Of a stretch of 64,000 nucleotides of DNA, positions 51,859 to 63,600 are shown one piece after another. The stretch is from contig NZ_AULG01000025.1 in the NCBI RefSeq assembly GCF_000425165.1, positions 1-64,000 of the forward strand. The letters are read 5' to 3'. Below the pieces are notes generated by a model. That model searched no databases. It saw only the letters and a list, made by a program, of their open reading frames with translations, and was not told where the DNA came from. The translations under genes were made by a program, and so were the position numbers. Source of the stretch: Photobacterium halotolerans DSM 18316 (GTDB taxonomy: Bacteria > Pseudomonadota > Gammaproteobacteria > Enterobacterales > Vibrionaceae). Within the stretch, counting starts at the first letter, position 1, and each line of letters opens with the position of its first letter.

Positions 51859-53210
51859 TGGGAATTTTGTGGAATTTGGGTGCCTTTCTCGTTGCGCTGG
51901 GTATTTTAATTGCGGTGCATGAATTCGGACACTTCTGGGTTGCACGCCGTTGCGGCGTGTATGTCGAGCGTTTTTCCATTGGTTTTGGTAAACCCCTCTG
52001 GCGCCGGGTCGATAAGCAAGGAACCGAATACATACTGGCAATGATCCCACTCGGCGGCTATGTCAAAATGCTGGATGAGCGGGTTGACACTGTGCCGGCT
52101 GAACGTCGCCATCAGGCTTTCAATAACAAGTCGTTGTGGCAAAGAAGTGCCATTGTGGCGGCAGGCCCTGTTGCTAACTTTGTCTTTGCTATCTTCGCCT
52201 ATTGGGTGGTGTACCTGATTGGTGTCCCTGCGGTTAAGCCGGTGATCGGAGAGGTGGCACCGCAATCAATCGCCGCTCAGGCCGGTATTGAAAGCGGCAT
52301 GGAACTTAAGTCAGTTTCCGGCATCCAAACTCCGGATTGGGAATCCGTCAATATGGCCATGATAAGCCATATTGGTGATGATGAGATGACGCTGACAGCC
52401 GTGCCGTCGGAAGAGTCTTACGAAAAGACATTCAATCTGGATTTGCGTAACTGGTCTTTTGACCCGGAAAGTGAGCGTATACTGACGACTCTGGGTCTCA
52501 CCCCGTTTTCACCGCCGATCACGCTGGAAATTGGTCAGCTGGTGGATAACGGAGCGGCCAAAAAAGCCGGCTTCGAAATAGGGGATACGATTGTCGCTAT
52601 CGACAAGCAGCCGATTACACAATGGCAGCAGGTGGTTGATGCGGTTCGCTCCAGCCCGGATCAAGCGCTGACTGTTCAGCTGCGCCGTGGTGACGAGCTG
52701 GTAGAAGCCTCCTTGACGCCTATCAGCAAAGAGTTGCCGAGCGGCGAGTGGGTTGGATATGCTGGCTTCGCACCTGTGATGTCAGAGTGGCCAGCGGATC
52801 AGCGTTTTGTTCGTCAGTATGGACCGATTGAGGCCATTGGCGAAGCGACCGGGAAAACCTGGCAACTGGTGACACTGACCTTTGACATGGTAACCAAGCT
52901 GGTGACCGGGGATGTGGCACTGAAGAATTTAAGCGGCCCGATTTCTATCGCCAAAGGTGCGGGAACAACGGCTGATTATGGCATAGTGTACTTTTTGGGT
53001 TTTCTGGCTTTAATTAGCGTTAACCTGGGTATAGTGAACCTGTTGCCGCTGCCTGTGCTGGATGGTGGGCATTTACTCTTTTTTGCAATTGAAGCTGTGA
53101 CACGACGTCCGGTTTCAGAGCGTATACAGGATCTTGGCTACCGTCTTGGATCTGTGATTTTAGTCGTTTTGATGGCTGTAGCGCTCATAAATGATTTTAC
53201 CCGCCTTTAA
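51855..53210 (+). CDS. rseP: Regulated intramembrane protease RseP
   Basis: Site-2 zinc metalloprotease that cuts RseA after DegS and so releases sigma-E during envelope stress. 451 residues, four membrane helices. Zinc motif [20 protein letters not shown] with HEFGH at residues 22-26; two PDZ domains in the periplasmic loop (about 115-310, including [20 protein letters not shown] and [20 protein letters not shown]); third zinc ligand in [20 protein letters not shown] near 400. Translationally coupled to dxr; bamA follows after 36 bp. Confidence 0.96.
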   Translation: MMGILWNLGAFLVALGILIAVHEFGHFWVARRCGVYVERFSIGFGKPLWRRVDKQGTEYILAMIPLGGYVKMLDERVDTVPAERRHQAFNNKSLWQRSAIVAAGPVANFVFAIFAYWVVYLIGVPAVKPVIGEVAPQSIAAQAGIESGMELKSVSGIQTPDWESVNMAMISHIGDDEMTLTAVPSEESYEKTFNLDLRNWSFDPESERILTTLGLTPFSPPITLEIGQLVDNGAAKKAGFEIGDTIVAIDKQPITQWQQVVDAVRSSPDQALTVQLRRGDELVEASLTPISKELPSGEWVGYAGFAPVMSEWPADQRFVRQYGPIEAIGEATGKTWQLVTLTFDMVTKLVTGDVALKNLSGPISIAKGAGTTADYGIVYFLGFLALISVNLGIVNLLPLPVLDGGHLLFFAIEAVTRRPVSERIQDLGYRLGSVILVVLMAVALINDFTRL

Positions 53211-53246
53211 TAAGTGCGTTTTTAGCAAGGAATAATCAGAACAGTA

Positions 53247-55664
53247 ATGGCGATGAAGAAACTGTTAGTCGCATCCCTCTTGCTTGGCAGCAGTGTGGTA
53301 CATGCGGAACAATTTGTGGTGGATGATATCCGCTTTGAGGGATTACAGCGTGTAGCCTTGGGGGCTGCTTTGCTGAAAACGCCTGTCAGAATTGGTGATT
53401 CGGTCGATGAACGTGACGTCGCGGATATGATTCAGGCCTTGTTTGCTTCAGGTAATTTTGAAGATATTCAGGTTTTTCGTGACGGTAATGCTCTGGTGGT
53501 GAAAGTCATTGAACGCCCGACCATTGCCAGCATTACGTTTTCTGGCAACAAGGCAATCAAAGACGAGCAGCTCCAGGAAAACCTCAATGCGTCTAAAATC
53601 AGCGTGGGTGAAGCACTGGATCGCACGACTCTGAGCAAGATTGAAAAGGGCCTGGAAGATTTCTACTACAGCGTGGGTAAGTACAACGCCAGTGTTAAGG
53701 CCGTTGTGACCCCTTTGCCCCGAAATCGCGCTGACCTGAAATTTGTCTTTACCGAAGGCGTATCGGCGAAAATTCAGCAAATTAATTTCATTGGTAACAG
53801 GGTGTTTACCGATGAAGATCTGCGCGACAAATTCAATCTGCAGGCCGACGTGCCCTGGTGGAACTTCCTGGCCGATGAAAAGTATCAGAAACAGGTGCTG
53901 GCTGGTGATCTGGAAACCCTGCGTTCGCAGTACCTCAACAACGGTTACCTGAAATACAAGCTTGAATCGACCCATGTGTCTATCTCCCCGGATAAGAAAG
54001 GGGTATACATCACCCTGAATATCAATGAAGGCCAGCAGTATACTGTCAAGGGCGTTAAATTCCGCGGTAACCTGGTTGGTGCACAGGGCGAACTGGCCGG
54101 ACTGGTCACCTTTAAAGAGGGTGATATCTATAACGGCGCGAAAGTCACTGGGTTGGAAGAATCGATAAAACGCCGGCTTGGCGAGTTAGGTTATGCCTAC
54201 CCGCAGGTGAATACCATTCCAGAGTTTGACGATACCAATCAGCAGGTGTCCCTGCTGGTGAACGTTGAGCCAGGCAAACGTATCTATGTGCGCAATATTG
54301 CTTTCTCTGGCAATACCTCAACCCAGGACGAAGTGCTGCGCCGCGAAATGCGCCAGATGGAAGGCAGCTGGCTTAACTCGAAATCGATTGAACTGGGTAA
54401 AGAGCGTCTGAACCGCACCGGATTCTTTGAATCGGTTGATGTACAGACAGTGCGTGTGCCGGGCACCGAAGATCAGGTCGATGTTCAGTACAAGGTGAAA
54501 GAAGCCAACGCTGGTAATATCAACTTCGGTGTCGGTTATGGTACCGAATCCGGGGTTTCTTTCCAGGCCGGTATCCAGCAGGATAACTTCCTGGGAACCG
54601 GTAACCGTTTCGGCATCAGTGCCATGATGAACGATTACCAGAAAAACGTGAGCGTTGAGTACCGCGACCCGTATTTCACGCTGGATGGTATCAGCCTGGG
54701 CGGCAAAGTGTACTACAACGAGTTTGAAGCCTCTGACGCCAATATTTCTGACTATACCAACCAGAGTTACGGCGCCAGTCTGACCTGGGGTTTCCCGTAC
54801 GATGAACTGAATTTCTTTGAATTTGGCCTGGGTTATGACCATAACAAGATCTCGAATACGGAAGAGTATTATCAGATCGAAAAATTCAAACAGATTCATG
54901 ACTTTGATCAGGCAAATACCTCCATTGAGCTGGATGATTTTGACTGGTCGGTTTCCTGGACCCGCAATAACCTGAACCGGGGGTTCTTCCCGACAGCAGG
55001 TAACCATCAGCGTGCTACCTTCCGCATGACAGTACCGGGCTCAGATGCCCAGTATTTTAAAGCGCAGTATGATGTCCGCCAGTACTTCCCGTTAACTCAG
55101 GAACAGGACTTTACTCTGTTGCTTCGCGGCCGGCTGGGCTATGGTAATGGTTACGGCACAACGGATAATGGCAGCGATCAGCTGTTGCCGTTTTATGAAA
55201 ACTTCTATGCGGGTGGCTTCTCTACCCTGCGGGGGTTCCGTTCCAACACTGTGGGTCCGAAAGCTGTCTACGTTGGTGGCTGTGACAGCGGTGGTAGCAT
55301 AGGTGGCAATAACAGCTGTGCGACTGGTTCTGATGATGCGGCGGGCGGTAATGCTGTCGCACTGGCCAGTGTGGAGCTGATTGTCCCGACGCCGTTTGCT
55401 TCTGAAGAAGCCAGGAACCAGATCCGTACCAGCCTGTTTATTGATGCCGGTAACGTGTGGGACACAGAATACGATTTGAGCGGACAGGACGGCGATTTTC
55501 TGTATGACTATTCAGATCCTTTCCTGATCCGTGCTTCATATGGTGCGGCTCTGCAGTGGATGTCTCCGATGGGACCTCTGGTCTTTTCGGTAGCGAGGCC
55601 ACTTAAGAAATACGATGGTGATGACGAAGAATTCTTCACCTTTACCATCGGACGCACATTCTAA
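53247..55664 (+). CDS. bamA: Outer membrane protein assembly factor BamA
   Basis: Core of the BAM complex that folds beta-barrel proteins into the outer membrane. 805 residues: signal peptide [20 protein letters not shown], five POTRA domains (about 22-420, starting [20 protein letters not shown]), and a 16-strand barrel. The barrel has the lid-loop motif [20 protein letters not shown] near 653, and loop 6 keeps a cysteine pair ([18 protein letters not shown]) like the E. coli pair. The C-terminus ends in FTFTIGRTF, a terminal aromatic as expected. The start follows AAGGAATAATCAGAACAGTA. Confidence 0.97.
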   Translation: MAMKKLLVASLLLGSSVVHAEQFVVDDIRFEGLQRVALGAALLKTPVRIGDSVDERDVADMIQALFASGNFEDIQVFRDGNALVVKVIERPTIASITFSGNKAIKDEQLQENLNASKISVGEALDRTTLSKIEKGLEDFYYSVGKYNASVKAVVTPLPRNRADLKFVFTEGVSAKIQQINFIGNRVFTDEDLRDKFNLQADVPWWNFLADEKYQKQVLAGDLETLRSQYLNNGYLKYKLESTHVSISPDKKGVYITLNINEGQQYTVKGVKFRGNLVGAQGELAGLVTFKEGDIYNGAKVTGLEESIKRRLGELGYAYPQVNTIPEFDDTNQQVSLLVNVEPGKRIYVRNIAFSGNTSTQDEVLRREMRQMEGSWLNSKSIELGKERLNRTGFFESVDVQTVRVPGTEDQVDVQYKVKEANAGNINFGVGYGTESGVSFQAGIQQDNFLGTGNRFGISAMMNDYQKNVSVEYRDPYFTLDGISLGGKVYYNEFEASDANISDYTNQSYGASLTWGFPYDELNFFEFGLGYDHNKISNTEEYYQIEKFKQIHDFDQANTSIELDDFDWSVSWTRNNLNRGFFPTAGNHQRATFRMTVPGSDAQYFKAQYDVRQYFPLTQEQDFTLLLRGRLGYGNGYGTTDNGSDQLLPFYENFYAGGFSTLRGFRSNTVGPKAVYVGGCDSGGSIGGNNSCATGSDDAAGGNAVALASVELIVPTPFASEEARNQIRTSLFIDAGNVWDTEYDLSGQDGDFLYDYSDPFLIRASYGAALQWMSPMGPLVFSVARPLKKYDGDDEEFFTFTIGRTF

Positions 55665-55683
55665 CCCTTTAAGGAGAGAGCCT

Positions 55684-56193
55684 TTGAAACAGTGGATTAA
55701 AGCAGCCGGTCTTAGCCTGGTCGTTCTTTCATCATCTATGTACACCCAGGCAGCGGCAGCGGCCGAGAAGGTAGGTTACGTTGCTACGGCTCAAGCCATG
55801 GCGCAACTGGCGCAGCGATACAATTTACAGGACAAGCTGCGTAACGAGTTCCAGGGACGGGTAACAGAATTACGGTCGCTGGAAACCAATATCAAATCCA
55901 AGCTGGAAAAGCTCAAGCGTGATGGTCAGCTGATGAGTGCCAGCGACAAGTCTAAGTTGCAAAATGAATTGCAGACACTGGATGGTCAGTTCAAGCAAAA
56001 AGCGCGTGCCCTGCAGGAAGATCAGTCGCGTCGTGCGTCGGAAGAGCAGCAAAAGCTGGCCATGAAACTGCGTACCGCCATTCAGGATGTGGCTAAACGT
56101 GAAGGCTACGATATGGTCGTTGATGGGCAGGCAATCCTGTTTGCCAACCCTAAAGATGATCTGTCTGCGAAAGTAATGTCAGCAGTGAAATAA
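55684..56193 (+). CDS. skp: Periplasmic chaperone Skp/OmpH
   Basis: Trimeric periplasmic holdase that carries unfolded outer-membrane proteins to BamA. 169 residues: signal peptide with the hydrophobic segment AAGLSLVVLSSSMYTQAAAA, then a mostly helical mature part with long coiled-coil arms (RVTELRSLETNIKSKLEKLK and KARALQEDQSRRASEEQQKL). TTG 55684 is the start: AAGGAGAGAGCCT precedes it and a longer in-frame opening would overlap bamA. Directly behind bamA and before lpxD, the usual order. Confidence 0.93.
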   Translation: MKQWIKAAGLSLVVLSSSMYTQAAAAAEKVGYVATAQAMAQLAQRYNLQDKLRNEFQGRVTELRSLETNIKSKLEKLKRDGQLMSASDKSKLQNELQTLDGQFKQKARALQEDQSRRASEEQQKLAMKLRTAIQDVAKREGYDMVVDGQAILFANPKDDLSAKVMSAVK

Positions 56194-56402
56194 GCTGCTT
56201 TTGTTTCACTGAGTGCCAGCGAGTGAGTACACCGGAAAGGGAATAACGGCCCGTCTGGTGTATTCGCTGTTAGTGTCCATAATGACATTATTATGTGAAC
56301 ATTGTTCAAATTGTGGGCGTTTCTGCGTTATCCCTTTGCATTGTCTCTTACTCCGCAGATAATAAGGCGCAGTACGTACAAAACGAAATATTAAGGTAAA
56401 TA

Positions 56403-57431
56403 ATGGCTGCATTGACGCTTGCTGCATTAGCAGAAAAATTAGGTGCGGAGCTGCGTGGTGACGCAGCGGCCGAAGTCACAGCAATTGCAGGGTTGGGCCA
56501 GGCAGGCTCCGGCCAGATCACTTTCCTTTCCAGCAGTAAATACCGTCAGCACCTGCAAGCGTGCAAGGCGACAGCGGTGATGCTGACCCCGGCTGATGCT
56601 GAATATTTCGACGGTAATGCACTGATCGTTAAAGATCCCTATCTGTCTTATGCCAAAGTGGCTCAATTGCTCGATTCCACACCAGCCAGTGCGGTCGATA
56701 TAGCGCCATCAGCGTATATCGCTCCTGATGCCGTGTTGGGTGAGGGGGTCGCTGTTGGTCATAATGCCGTGATCGAATCTGGTGTGGTACTGGGCGACCA
56801 TGTTCAGGTTGGTCCCGGCTGCTTTGTCGGTAAAGATGCGCGCCTTGGCAGTCGCACTAAGCTGTGGGCCAATGTCAGTATTTATCACAATGTTGTGCTG
56901 GGTGACGACTGCCTGGTTCAGTCGGGGACTGTGATTGGCTCTGATGGTTTTGGTTATGCGAACGATAAAGGCCAGTGGCAAAAAATTCCTCAGCTGGGCA
57001 CAGTGCGTATTGGCAACAGAGTAGAGATCGGAGCTTGTACCACTATTGATCGTGGTGCGCTTGAGGATACCCTGATCGCTGATGGTGTTATCATTGATAA
57101 CCAGTGCCAGATTGCCCATAACGTTTCCATTGGTGAAAATACTGCCATTGCAGGCGCCACGGTTATGGCAGGCAGTCTGAAAGTCGGTAAACATTGTTTT
57201 ATTGGCGGAGCCAGTGTGTTCAATGGCCATATGGAAATTACCGATGGCGTGACTGTGACAGGTATGGCAATGGTCATGCGACCAATTACCGAGCCTGGCG
57301 TGTATTCATCCGGTATCCCACTACAGACTAACCGGGAATGGCGTAAAACGGCGGCACGTGTTCTGAAAATTGAAGAAATGAATAAGCGATTGAAATCTGT
57401 AGAGAAAAAACTCGAAAAAGAGAATCAGTAG
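56403..57431 (+). CDS. lpxD: UDP-3-O-acyl-glucosamine N-acyltransferase
   Basis: Third step of lipid A synthesis: N-acylation with 3-hydroxyacyl-ACP. 342 residues: uridine-binding N-terminal domain ([20 protein letters not shown] at about 39-58), left-handed beta-helix of hexapeptide repeats from about 100 to 300, catalytic His in [20 protein letters not shown] near 238, and a C-terminal helix ([19 protein letters not shown]). The 209-bp gap before it holds an imperfect hairpin (56226-56268) and no gene. Confidence 0.97.
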   Translation: MAALTLAALAEKLGAELRGDAAAEVTAIAGLGQAGSGQITFLSSSKYRQHLQACKATAVMLTPADAEYFDGNALIVKDPYLSYAKVAQLLDSTPASAVDIAPSAYIAPDAVLGEGVAVGHNAVIESGVVLGDHVQVGPGCFVGKDARLGSRTKLWANVSIYHNVVLGDDCLVQSGTVIGSDGFGYANDKGQWQKIPQLGTVRIGNRVEIGACTTIDRGALEDTLIADGVIIDNQCQIAHNVSIGENTAIAGATVMAGSLKVGKHCFIGGASVFNGHMEITDGVTVTGMAMVMRPITEPGVYSSGIPLQTNREWRKTAARVLKIEEMNKRLKSVEKKLEKENQ

Positions 57432-57534
57432 TTTTTCGTTCTCATTTTGCCGCTTCGGGCCTGCGTCAGCTAACGCGTAGGCCGCTTACGTTTTTGTCCG
57501 GCGCTTTATTAACTTTTTAGACAGGAATGCAGTT

Positions 57535-57990
57535 TTGACTAGCGAAAACAAAACGCTGAATATCACCGAGATCCAAGCTCTTCTTCCGCACCGTTATCCT
57601 TTTCTGATGGTTGATCGTGTTGTTAACTACGAAGAAGGCAAAACACTGACAGCGATTAAAAACGTTTCCGTCAATGAGCCGCAATTTACCGGCCACTTCC
57701 CGAAAATGCCTGTTTTTCCTGGTGTACTGATTCTTGAAGCCATGGCACAGGCCACTGGCTTGCTGGCGTTTAAAACCTTTGGTGCCCCGGCAGAAAATGA
57801 ACTGTATTACTTTGCCAGCATTGATAATGCGAAATTCCGTAAACCCGTTGGCCCTGGTGACCAGCTGGTGATTGAAGTGGAATTCCTGAAAGAGCGCCGC
57901 GGTATTGCCATGTTTAATGGCATTGCGAAAGTGGACGGCGATGTTGTGTGTTCTGCTGAGTTGAAATGCGCGAGACGAGAGTTTTCATGA
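57535..57990 (+). CDS. fabZ: 3-hydroxyacyl-ACP dehydratase FabZ
   Basis: Hot-dog-fold dehydratase of fatty-acid elongation. 151 residues: [20 protein letters not shown] at about 13-32, and the active site [20 protein letters not shown] with His54 and Glu68, the same positions as in E. coli. Starts at TTG 57535 behind ACAGGAATGCAGTT; an ATG inside that stretch is out of frame. The stop overlaps the lpxA start (ATGA). Confidence 0.97.
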   Translation: MTSENKTLNITEIQALLPHRYPFLMVDRVVNYEEGKTLTAIKNVSVNEPQFTGHFPKMPVFPGVLILEAMAQATGLLAFKTFGAPAENELYYFASIDNAKFRKPVGPGDQLVIEVEFLKERRGIAMFNGIAKVDGDVVCSAELKCARREFS

Positions 57991-58775
57991 TTCACGAAAC
58001 AGCACAAATTCACCCATCGGCGGTGATTGAAGACGGTGTGATAATCGGAGCCAATGTGACCGTTGGCCCTTTTACCTACATTGGCAAAGATGTCGAAATT
58101 GGCGACGGCAATGAGATCATGTCGCACGTTGTGATCAAAGGCCCGACCACGATTGGCAAGGATAATCGCATTTTTCCTTATGCGATTGTCGGTGAAGAGT
58201 GCCAGGACAAGAAATACAACGGTGAACCGACGCGCCTGGAAATTGGCGATCGCAATGTGATCCGCGAAAGCGTACAGATCCATCGCGGCACGGTACAGGA
58301 TAAAGGCGTCACTATTATTGGTGATGACAACCTGCTGTGTGTCAATGCTCACGTTGCTCACGATGTCGTGATTGGTAATCACACCCATATTGGTAACAAC
58401 TCAATTCTGGGTGGCCATGTGGTGGTTGGCGATTACGCCGGCGTGATGGCGCTGTCAGCCATTCATCCATTCTGTAATGTGGGCGCGTACAGCTATGTCG
58501 GTGGCTGTTCTGCCGTGGTGCAGGACGTGCCGCCTTATGTCCTGGCCCAGGGTAACCATGCCACACCGTTCGGACTGAACATTGTAGGTTTGCAGCGTAA
58601 TGGCTTTGAAAAGCCTGAAATCCATGCGCTGCGTCGTGCCTATAAAGAGATTTACCGCTCGGGTAAAACGCAGACCGAGGTGAAGCCGGTACTGGAAGAG
58701 ATGGCGAAAGACTGGCCGTCAGTTGGCCTGTTGCTGGATGCTCTGAACAATACCGAACGCGGAATTATTCGCTGA
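57987..58775 (+). CDS. lpxA: UDP-N-acetylglucosamine acyltransferase
   Basis: First step of lipid A synthesis, O-acylation of UDP-GlcNAc; competes with FabZ for 3-hydroxyacyl-ACP. 262 residues: left-handed beta-helix from the start ([20 protein letters not shown]), catalytic His in [20 protein letters not shown] near 122, and a helical C-terminus ([20 protein letters not shown]). ATG 57987 is the family start and overlaps the fabZ stop; lpxB follows after one base. Confidence 0.97.
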   Translation: MIHETAQIHPSAVIEDGVIIGANVTVGPFTYIGKDVEIGDGNEIMSHVVIKGPTTIGKDNRIFPYAIVGEECQDKKYNGEPTRLEIGDRNVIRESVQIHRGTVQDKGVTIIGDDNLLCVNAHVAHDVVIGNHTHIGNNSILGGHVVVGDYAGVMALSAIHPFCNVGAYSYVGGCSAVVQDVPPYVLAQGNHATPFGLNIVGLQRNGFEKPEIHALRRAYKEIYRSGKTQTEVKPVLEEMAKDWPSVGLLLDALNNTERGIIR

Positions 58776-58776
58776 T

Positions 58777-59937
58777 ATGAGCAAGCCTCTTCGCATTGGA
58801 ATCGTCGCCGGGGAGATCTCCGGCGATATTTTAGGGGCCGGCTTTATCGAAGCGGTCAAAGCCCGGTATCCGGATGCCGAGTTTGTCGGCGTTGCAGGAC
58901 CGCGCATGCAGGCGCTGGGCTGCGAAGCACTGTTTGATATGGAAGAGCTGGCGGTGATGGGGATCGTCGAGGTTGTCGGTCGGCTGCCTCGTCTGTTTCA
59001 CATCAAAGCCGAGCTGGTGAAGTATTTCTCCGCCAATCCGCCGGATGTGTTCGTGGGCATTGATGCGCCTGACTTTAATCTGCGTCTGGAAAAAGACCTG
59101 AAAATACAGGGTATCAAAACCGTTCACTATGTCAGCCCGTCGGTCTGGGCCTGGCGGCAGAAGCGGATCTTCAAAATTGAAGCCGCGACCAATCTGGTGT
59201 TGGCCTTCCTGCCCTTTGAAAAAGCCTTTTACGATAAATTTAACGTTCCGTGTGAATTTATCGGCCATACCATGGCGGATGCCATTCCGTTAGAGACAGA
59301 CCAAGCCGCTGCCCGGCAAAAGCTGGGACTGGACAGCGATAAACGCTGGCTGGCCGTGTTACCCGGCAGCCGTGGCGGCGAAATGGGGTTGCTGGCAGAG
59401 CCGTTTATTCAGACCTGCCAGTTGCTGAAAGCAAAGCATCCTGAGCTGGGTTTTGTGGTGGCGCTGGTAAACCAGAAACGCCGGGAACAGTTTGAACAGA
59501 CGTGGAAGGCGACAGCGCCCGAACTGGATTTTGTCCTGGTTGATGACACCGCACGCGATGTGATGACGGCGTCAGATGCGGTGTTGCTGGCTTCCGGTAC
59601 CGTAGCGCTGGAATGTATGCTGGTGAAGCGTCCTATGGTGGTGGGCTATAAAGTCAAGCCGCTGACAGCCTGGTTAGCCAAGCGCATGCTCAAGACCAAA
59701 TATGTGTCATTACCCAATATTCTGGCGGACAGAGAACTGGTGCCTGAATTATTGCAGCAGGAGTGTGTGCCAGACAAACTGGCCGCGGCGGTTGAGCAGT
59801 GCCTGACAGCCGACAACCAGCCGCTGATGGCCGAATTTACCCGGTTGCACCAGCTTATCCGTTGTGATGCGGACAAGCAGGCTGCCGAAGCCGTGCTGAC
59901 TCTCATCGGCAAGTCATCCAGCAGTGACCGGTGTTAA
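58777..59937 (+). CDS. lpxB: Lipid-A-disaccharide synthase
   Basis: GT19 glycosyltransferase that joins UDP-2,3-diacylglucosamine and lipid X. 386 residues: [20 protein letters not shown] at about 7-26, [20 protein letters not shown] near 90, [20 protein letters not shown] near 115, [20 protein letters not shown] near 189 and [20 protein letters not shown] near 269. Located one base after lpxA and just before rnhB, so part of the same operon. Confidence 0.97.
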   Translation: MSKPLRIGIVAGEISGDILGAGFIEAVKARYPDAEFVGVAGPRMQALGCEALFDMEELAVMGIVEVVGRLPRLFHIKAELVKYFSANPPDVFVGIDAPDFNLRLEKDLKIQGIKTVHYVSPSVWAWRQKRIFKIEAATNLVLAFLPFEKAFYDKFNVPCEFIGHTMADAIPLETDQAAARQKLGLDSDKRWLAVLPGSRGGEMGLLAEPFIQTCQLLKAKHPELGFVVALVNQKRREQFEQTWKATAPELDFVLVDDTARDVMTASDAVLLASGTVALECMLVKRPMVVGYKVKPLTAWLAKRMLKTKYVSLPNILADRELVPELLQQECVPDKLAAAVEQCLTADNQPLMAEFTRLHQLIRCDADKQAAEAVLTLIGKSSSSDRC

Positions 59938-59959
59938 CCTGCCGGACAGAGTGAAACAC

Positions 59960-60568
59960 ATGATGCAATATGAACCCTTTGTATACCCGAATGCCCGATT
60001 GATTGCGGGTGTGGATGAGGTTGGCCGTGGACCGCTGGTCGGTGCCGTGGTGACAGCCGCTGTCATACTCGATCCGGCCAACCCCATTGTCGGGCTGGCT
60101 GATTCGAAGAAGCTGAGCGAGAAAAAGCGGCTGGCGCTGTTTGACGAAATTCAGGAAAAAGCACTGAGCTGGTCTTTGGGCCGCTGTGAGCCGGAAGAAA
60201 TTGATGAGCTGAATATCCTGCAGGCCACTATGGTCGCGATGCAGCGCGCCGTTGCTGGCCTGTCGGTACAGCCCGATTATGTCCTGATCGACGGCAACCG
60301 TGTGCCATCGTTACCTGTGCCGTCCCTGGCTGTGGTGAAAGGGGACATGCGGGTGGCGGAAATCAGTGCGGCATCCATCCTGGCCAAAGTGACCCGCGAC
60401 AGAGAAATGCAAGCTCTGGATGCGCTGTTTCCCGCTTATGGTTTTGCCCAGCACAAAGGCTATCCGACCAAAGCGCACTTTGCGGCGCTGGAAAAATACG
60501 GCGCGATTGACCAGCACCGTAAGAGTTTTAAGCCAGTTCGGGAGCGAATTGCGCAAAATTTGAAGTAA
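59960..60568 (+). CDS. rnhB: Ribonuclease HII
   Basis: Cleaves RNA in RNA-DNA hybrids and starts removal of single ribonucleotides. About 202 residues. Active-site block [20 protein letters not shown] at about 15-34 (Asp and Glu), third carboxylate in [20 protein letters not shown] near 106, and [20 protein letters not shown] near 144. ATG 59960 is preferred; GTG 59924 would overlap lpxB by 14 bp and add residues unlike the family, and ATG 59963 is also possible. Confidence 0.95.
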   Translation: MMQYEPFVYPNARLIAGVDEVGRGPLVGAVVTAAVILDPANPIVGLADSKKLSEKKRLALFDEIQEKALSWSLGRCEPEEIDELNILQATMVAMQRAVAGLSVQPDYVLIDGNRVPSLPVPSLAVVKGDMRVAEISAASILAKVTRDREMQALDALFPAYGFAQHKGYPTKAHFAALEKYGAIDQHRKSFKPVRERIAQNLK

Positions 60569-60653
60569 TGGCTTTCGGGCACTTGCGTTGACGAAAAATC
60601 ATTTTAGACTCAACCCCTGTTTGTGTCTTAACCGCTGAATTGACGACATCATC

Positions 60654-63600
60654 ATGGCAGAACCACGCTTTATACACCTGCGCATCCACAGTGACTTTTC
60701 CATGGTCGACGGCCTGAGTAAGGTCCCGCCTCTGGTCAAGAAAGTGGCAGAGCTGGGCATGCCCGCCATGGCCCTGACAGATTTCACTAACCTGTGCGGC
60801 CTGGTGAAATTTTATTTCGCGGCTCATGGCGCGGGGGTGAAGCCCATTATCGGTGCGGATTTCAAAGTGCGCAGCGATGAGAATGGCGATGAGCTGTCTG
60901 ATCTCACTGTCCTGGCGGCAGACAATGACGGTTATAAAAACCTGACTTTGCTGATATCCCGCGCCTATCAACGCGGGCATGTGCAACATATGCCTGTGAT
61001 TGACCGCGACTGGCTGGTTGAGCAGAAGCAGGGGTTGATCCTGCTGTCTGGCGGTAAAACCGGTGATGTCGGACAGGCCTTGCTCAAAGGCAATCAGGCG
61101 GCGGCAGAGCGCTGCGTGGCCTTTTATCAGCAACACTTTCCCGGCAGTTATTATCTGGAGCTGGTCCGTACCGGCCGGCCGGATGAAGAAGCGTACCTGC
61201 ACTTTGCCATTGAACTGGCCGCGCAAGCGGACTTGCCTGTGGTGGCAACCAATGATGTGCGCTTTATCAGTCCGGAGCAGTTCGATGCCCATGAAATCCG
61301 CGTTTGTATCCATGATGGCTATACCCTGGTCGATCCCCGCCGTCCCAAACATTACAGTGCTCAGCAATATTTGCGCAGTGAACAGGAAATGTGCGAGCTG
61401 TTTGCCGACATTCCGGAAGCACTGGAAAACTCAGTAGAAATTGCCAAGCGCTGTAACGTGACGGTCCGGTTAGGTGAATATTTCCTGCCAAACTTTCCGA
61501 CCGGTGACATGACGACGGAAGACTTCCTGGTCCTGAAATCGAAGGAAGGTTTGGAGCGGCGTCTGGAATTCTTGTTTCCGGATGAAGAAGTGCGCAAAAC
61601 CCGCCGCCCTGAATATGACGAACGTCTGGATATTGAACTGGAAGTGATCAATCAGATGGGCTTCCCCGGGTATTTCCTGATCGTGATGGAGTTTATCCAG
61701 TGGTCGAAGGAAAACGGTGTGCCTGTCGGGCCGGGGCGGGGCTCGGGTGCGGGTTCTCTGGTTGCGTATGCGCTGGATATCACGGATCTCGATCCGCTGG
61801 CCTTTGATCTGCTGTTCGAGCGCTTCCTGAACCCGGAACGGGTATCCATGCCTGATTTCGATATCGATTTCTGTATGGATAAACGGGATCTGGTGATAGA
61901 TCACGTGGCCGAAATGTACGGCCGGGATGCGGTATCCCAGATCATCACCTTCGGTACCATGGCGGCCAAAGCCGTTATCCGGGACGTGGGCCGGGTACTG
62001 GGCCATCCTTATGGCTTTGTCGATCGCATTTCCAAGATGATCCCGGCCGAGCCGGGCATGACGCTGGCAAAAGCCTTTGAGGCCGAGCCGCAGCTGGGCG
62101 AAGTGTATGAAGCCGATGAAGAAGTCAAAGATCTGATCGACATGTGCCGGGTGCTGGAAGGGGTAACCCGAAATGCCGGTAAACACGCCGGTGGGGTGGT
62201 GATATCGCCGACCACAATCACAGATTTTGCTCCGCTCTATTGTGACGCCGAAGGCCATCATCCGGTCACACAGTTTGATAAGAATGATGTTGAAACCGCG
62301 GGACTGGTGAAGTTCGACTTTCTGGGTTTGCGTACGCTGACCATTATTGACTGGGCACTGGGCATGATTAACCCGCGCCTGGAAGCACAGGGTAAGTCGC
62401 CTATCAATATTGCGGCGATTCCAATGGATGATGCCAAGTCGTTTGCCATGCTGCAGCGCTCTGAATCCACCGCTGTGTTCCAGCTTGAATCGCGCGGCAT
62501 GAAAGATTTGATCAAGCGGCTGCAGCCAGACTGTTTTGAAGACATGATCGCACTGGTGGCCCTGTTCCGTCCGGGTCCGCTGCAATCAGGCATGGTGGAT
62601 AACTTCATCGACCGTAAGCATGGCCGTGAAGCGATCTCTTATCCTGATGCTACCTATCAGCACGAATCGCTGAAAGAGATTCTGGAACCGACATACGGCA
62701 TTATTCTGTACCAGGAACAGGTCATGCAAATTGCCCAGGTCCTGGCTGGTTACAGCCTGGGCGGCGCTGACTTGCTGCGCCGTGCAATGGGTAAGAAAAA
62801 ACCGGAAGAAATGGCGAAACAGCGAGCCACGTTTGAAAGCGGCGCCGTGAATAACGGGGTCGACGGCGAGCTGGCGATGAAGATCTTCGACCTGGTAGAG
62901 AAATTCGCCGGTTACGGCTTCAACAAATCGCACTCGGCCGCCTATGCCCTGGTGTCTTACCAGACACTGTGGCTGAAGGCACATTATCCGGCGGAGTTCA
63001 TGGCTGCGGTAATGACCGCCGATATGGATAATACCGATAAAGTGGTCGGCCTGGTGGAAGAGTGCCAGCGCATGAACCTGCAAATGCTGCCGCCGGATGT
63101 TAATAAGGGGCTTTACCGCTTCACCGTGGATGATGAAGGCGCGATTGTCTATGGCATTGGCGCTATCAAAGGGGTCGGTGAAGGTCCGATCGAAAATATT
63201 ATTGCGGCACGGGAAAAAGGCGGTCATTTTAAGGACTTATTTGATTTCTGTGCCAGAATAGACACCAAGAAGGTCAATAAACGCGTTCTGGAGCGCTTGA
63301 TCAAAGCCGGTGCGATGGATCGTCTCGGGCCCAATCGTGCGGCGATGATGGCCACGCTGGATGACGCGCTGAAAGCCGCTGGCCAGCACCATCAGGCCGA
63401 GGCGTTCGGTCAGGCGGACATGTTCGGCGTACTGACTGCGGCGCCGGAAGAAGTGGAAAAAGCCTACGCCAATATTCCGGAATGGCCAGAGAAAATCTGG
63501 CTGGAAGGCGAGCGGGACACGCTCGGCTTGTACCTGACCGGTCACCCGATCAACAGTTATGTGCGTGAACTCAAGCACTATGTGACCTGGCGCCTGAAAG

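Noticed and set aside
52301..52345. GGAACTT sequence inside rseP as a sigma-E promoter for bamA
   Set aside because: No matching -10 element at the right distance.
56194..56402. Sigma-E promoter before lpxD (GAACATT...TCTG)
   Set aside because: The spacer is 18 bp and both elements deviate from consensus; not convincing by eye.
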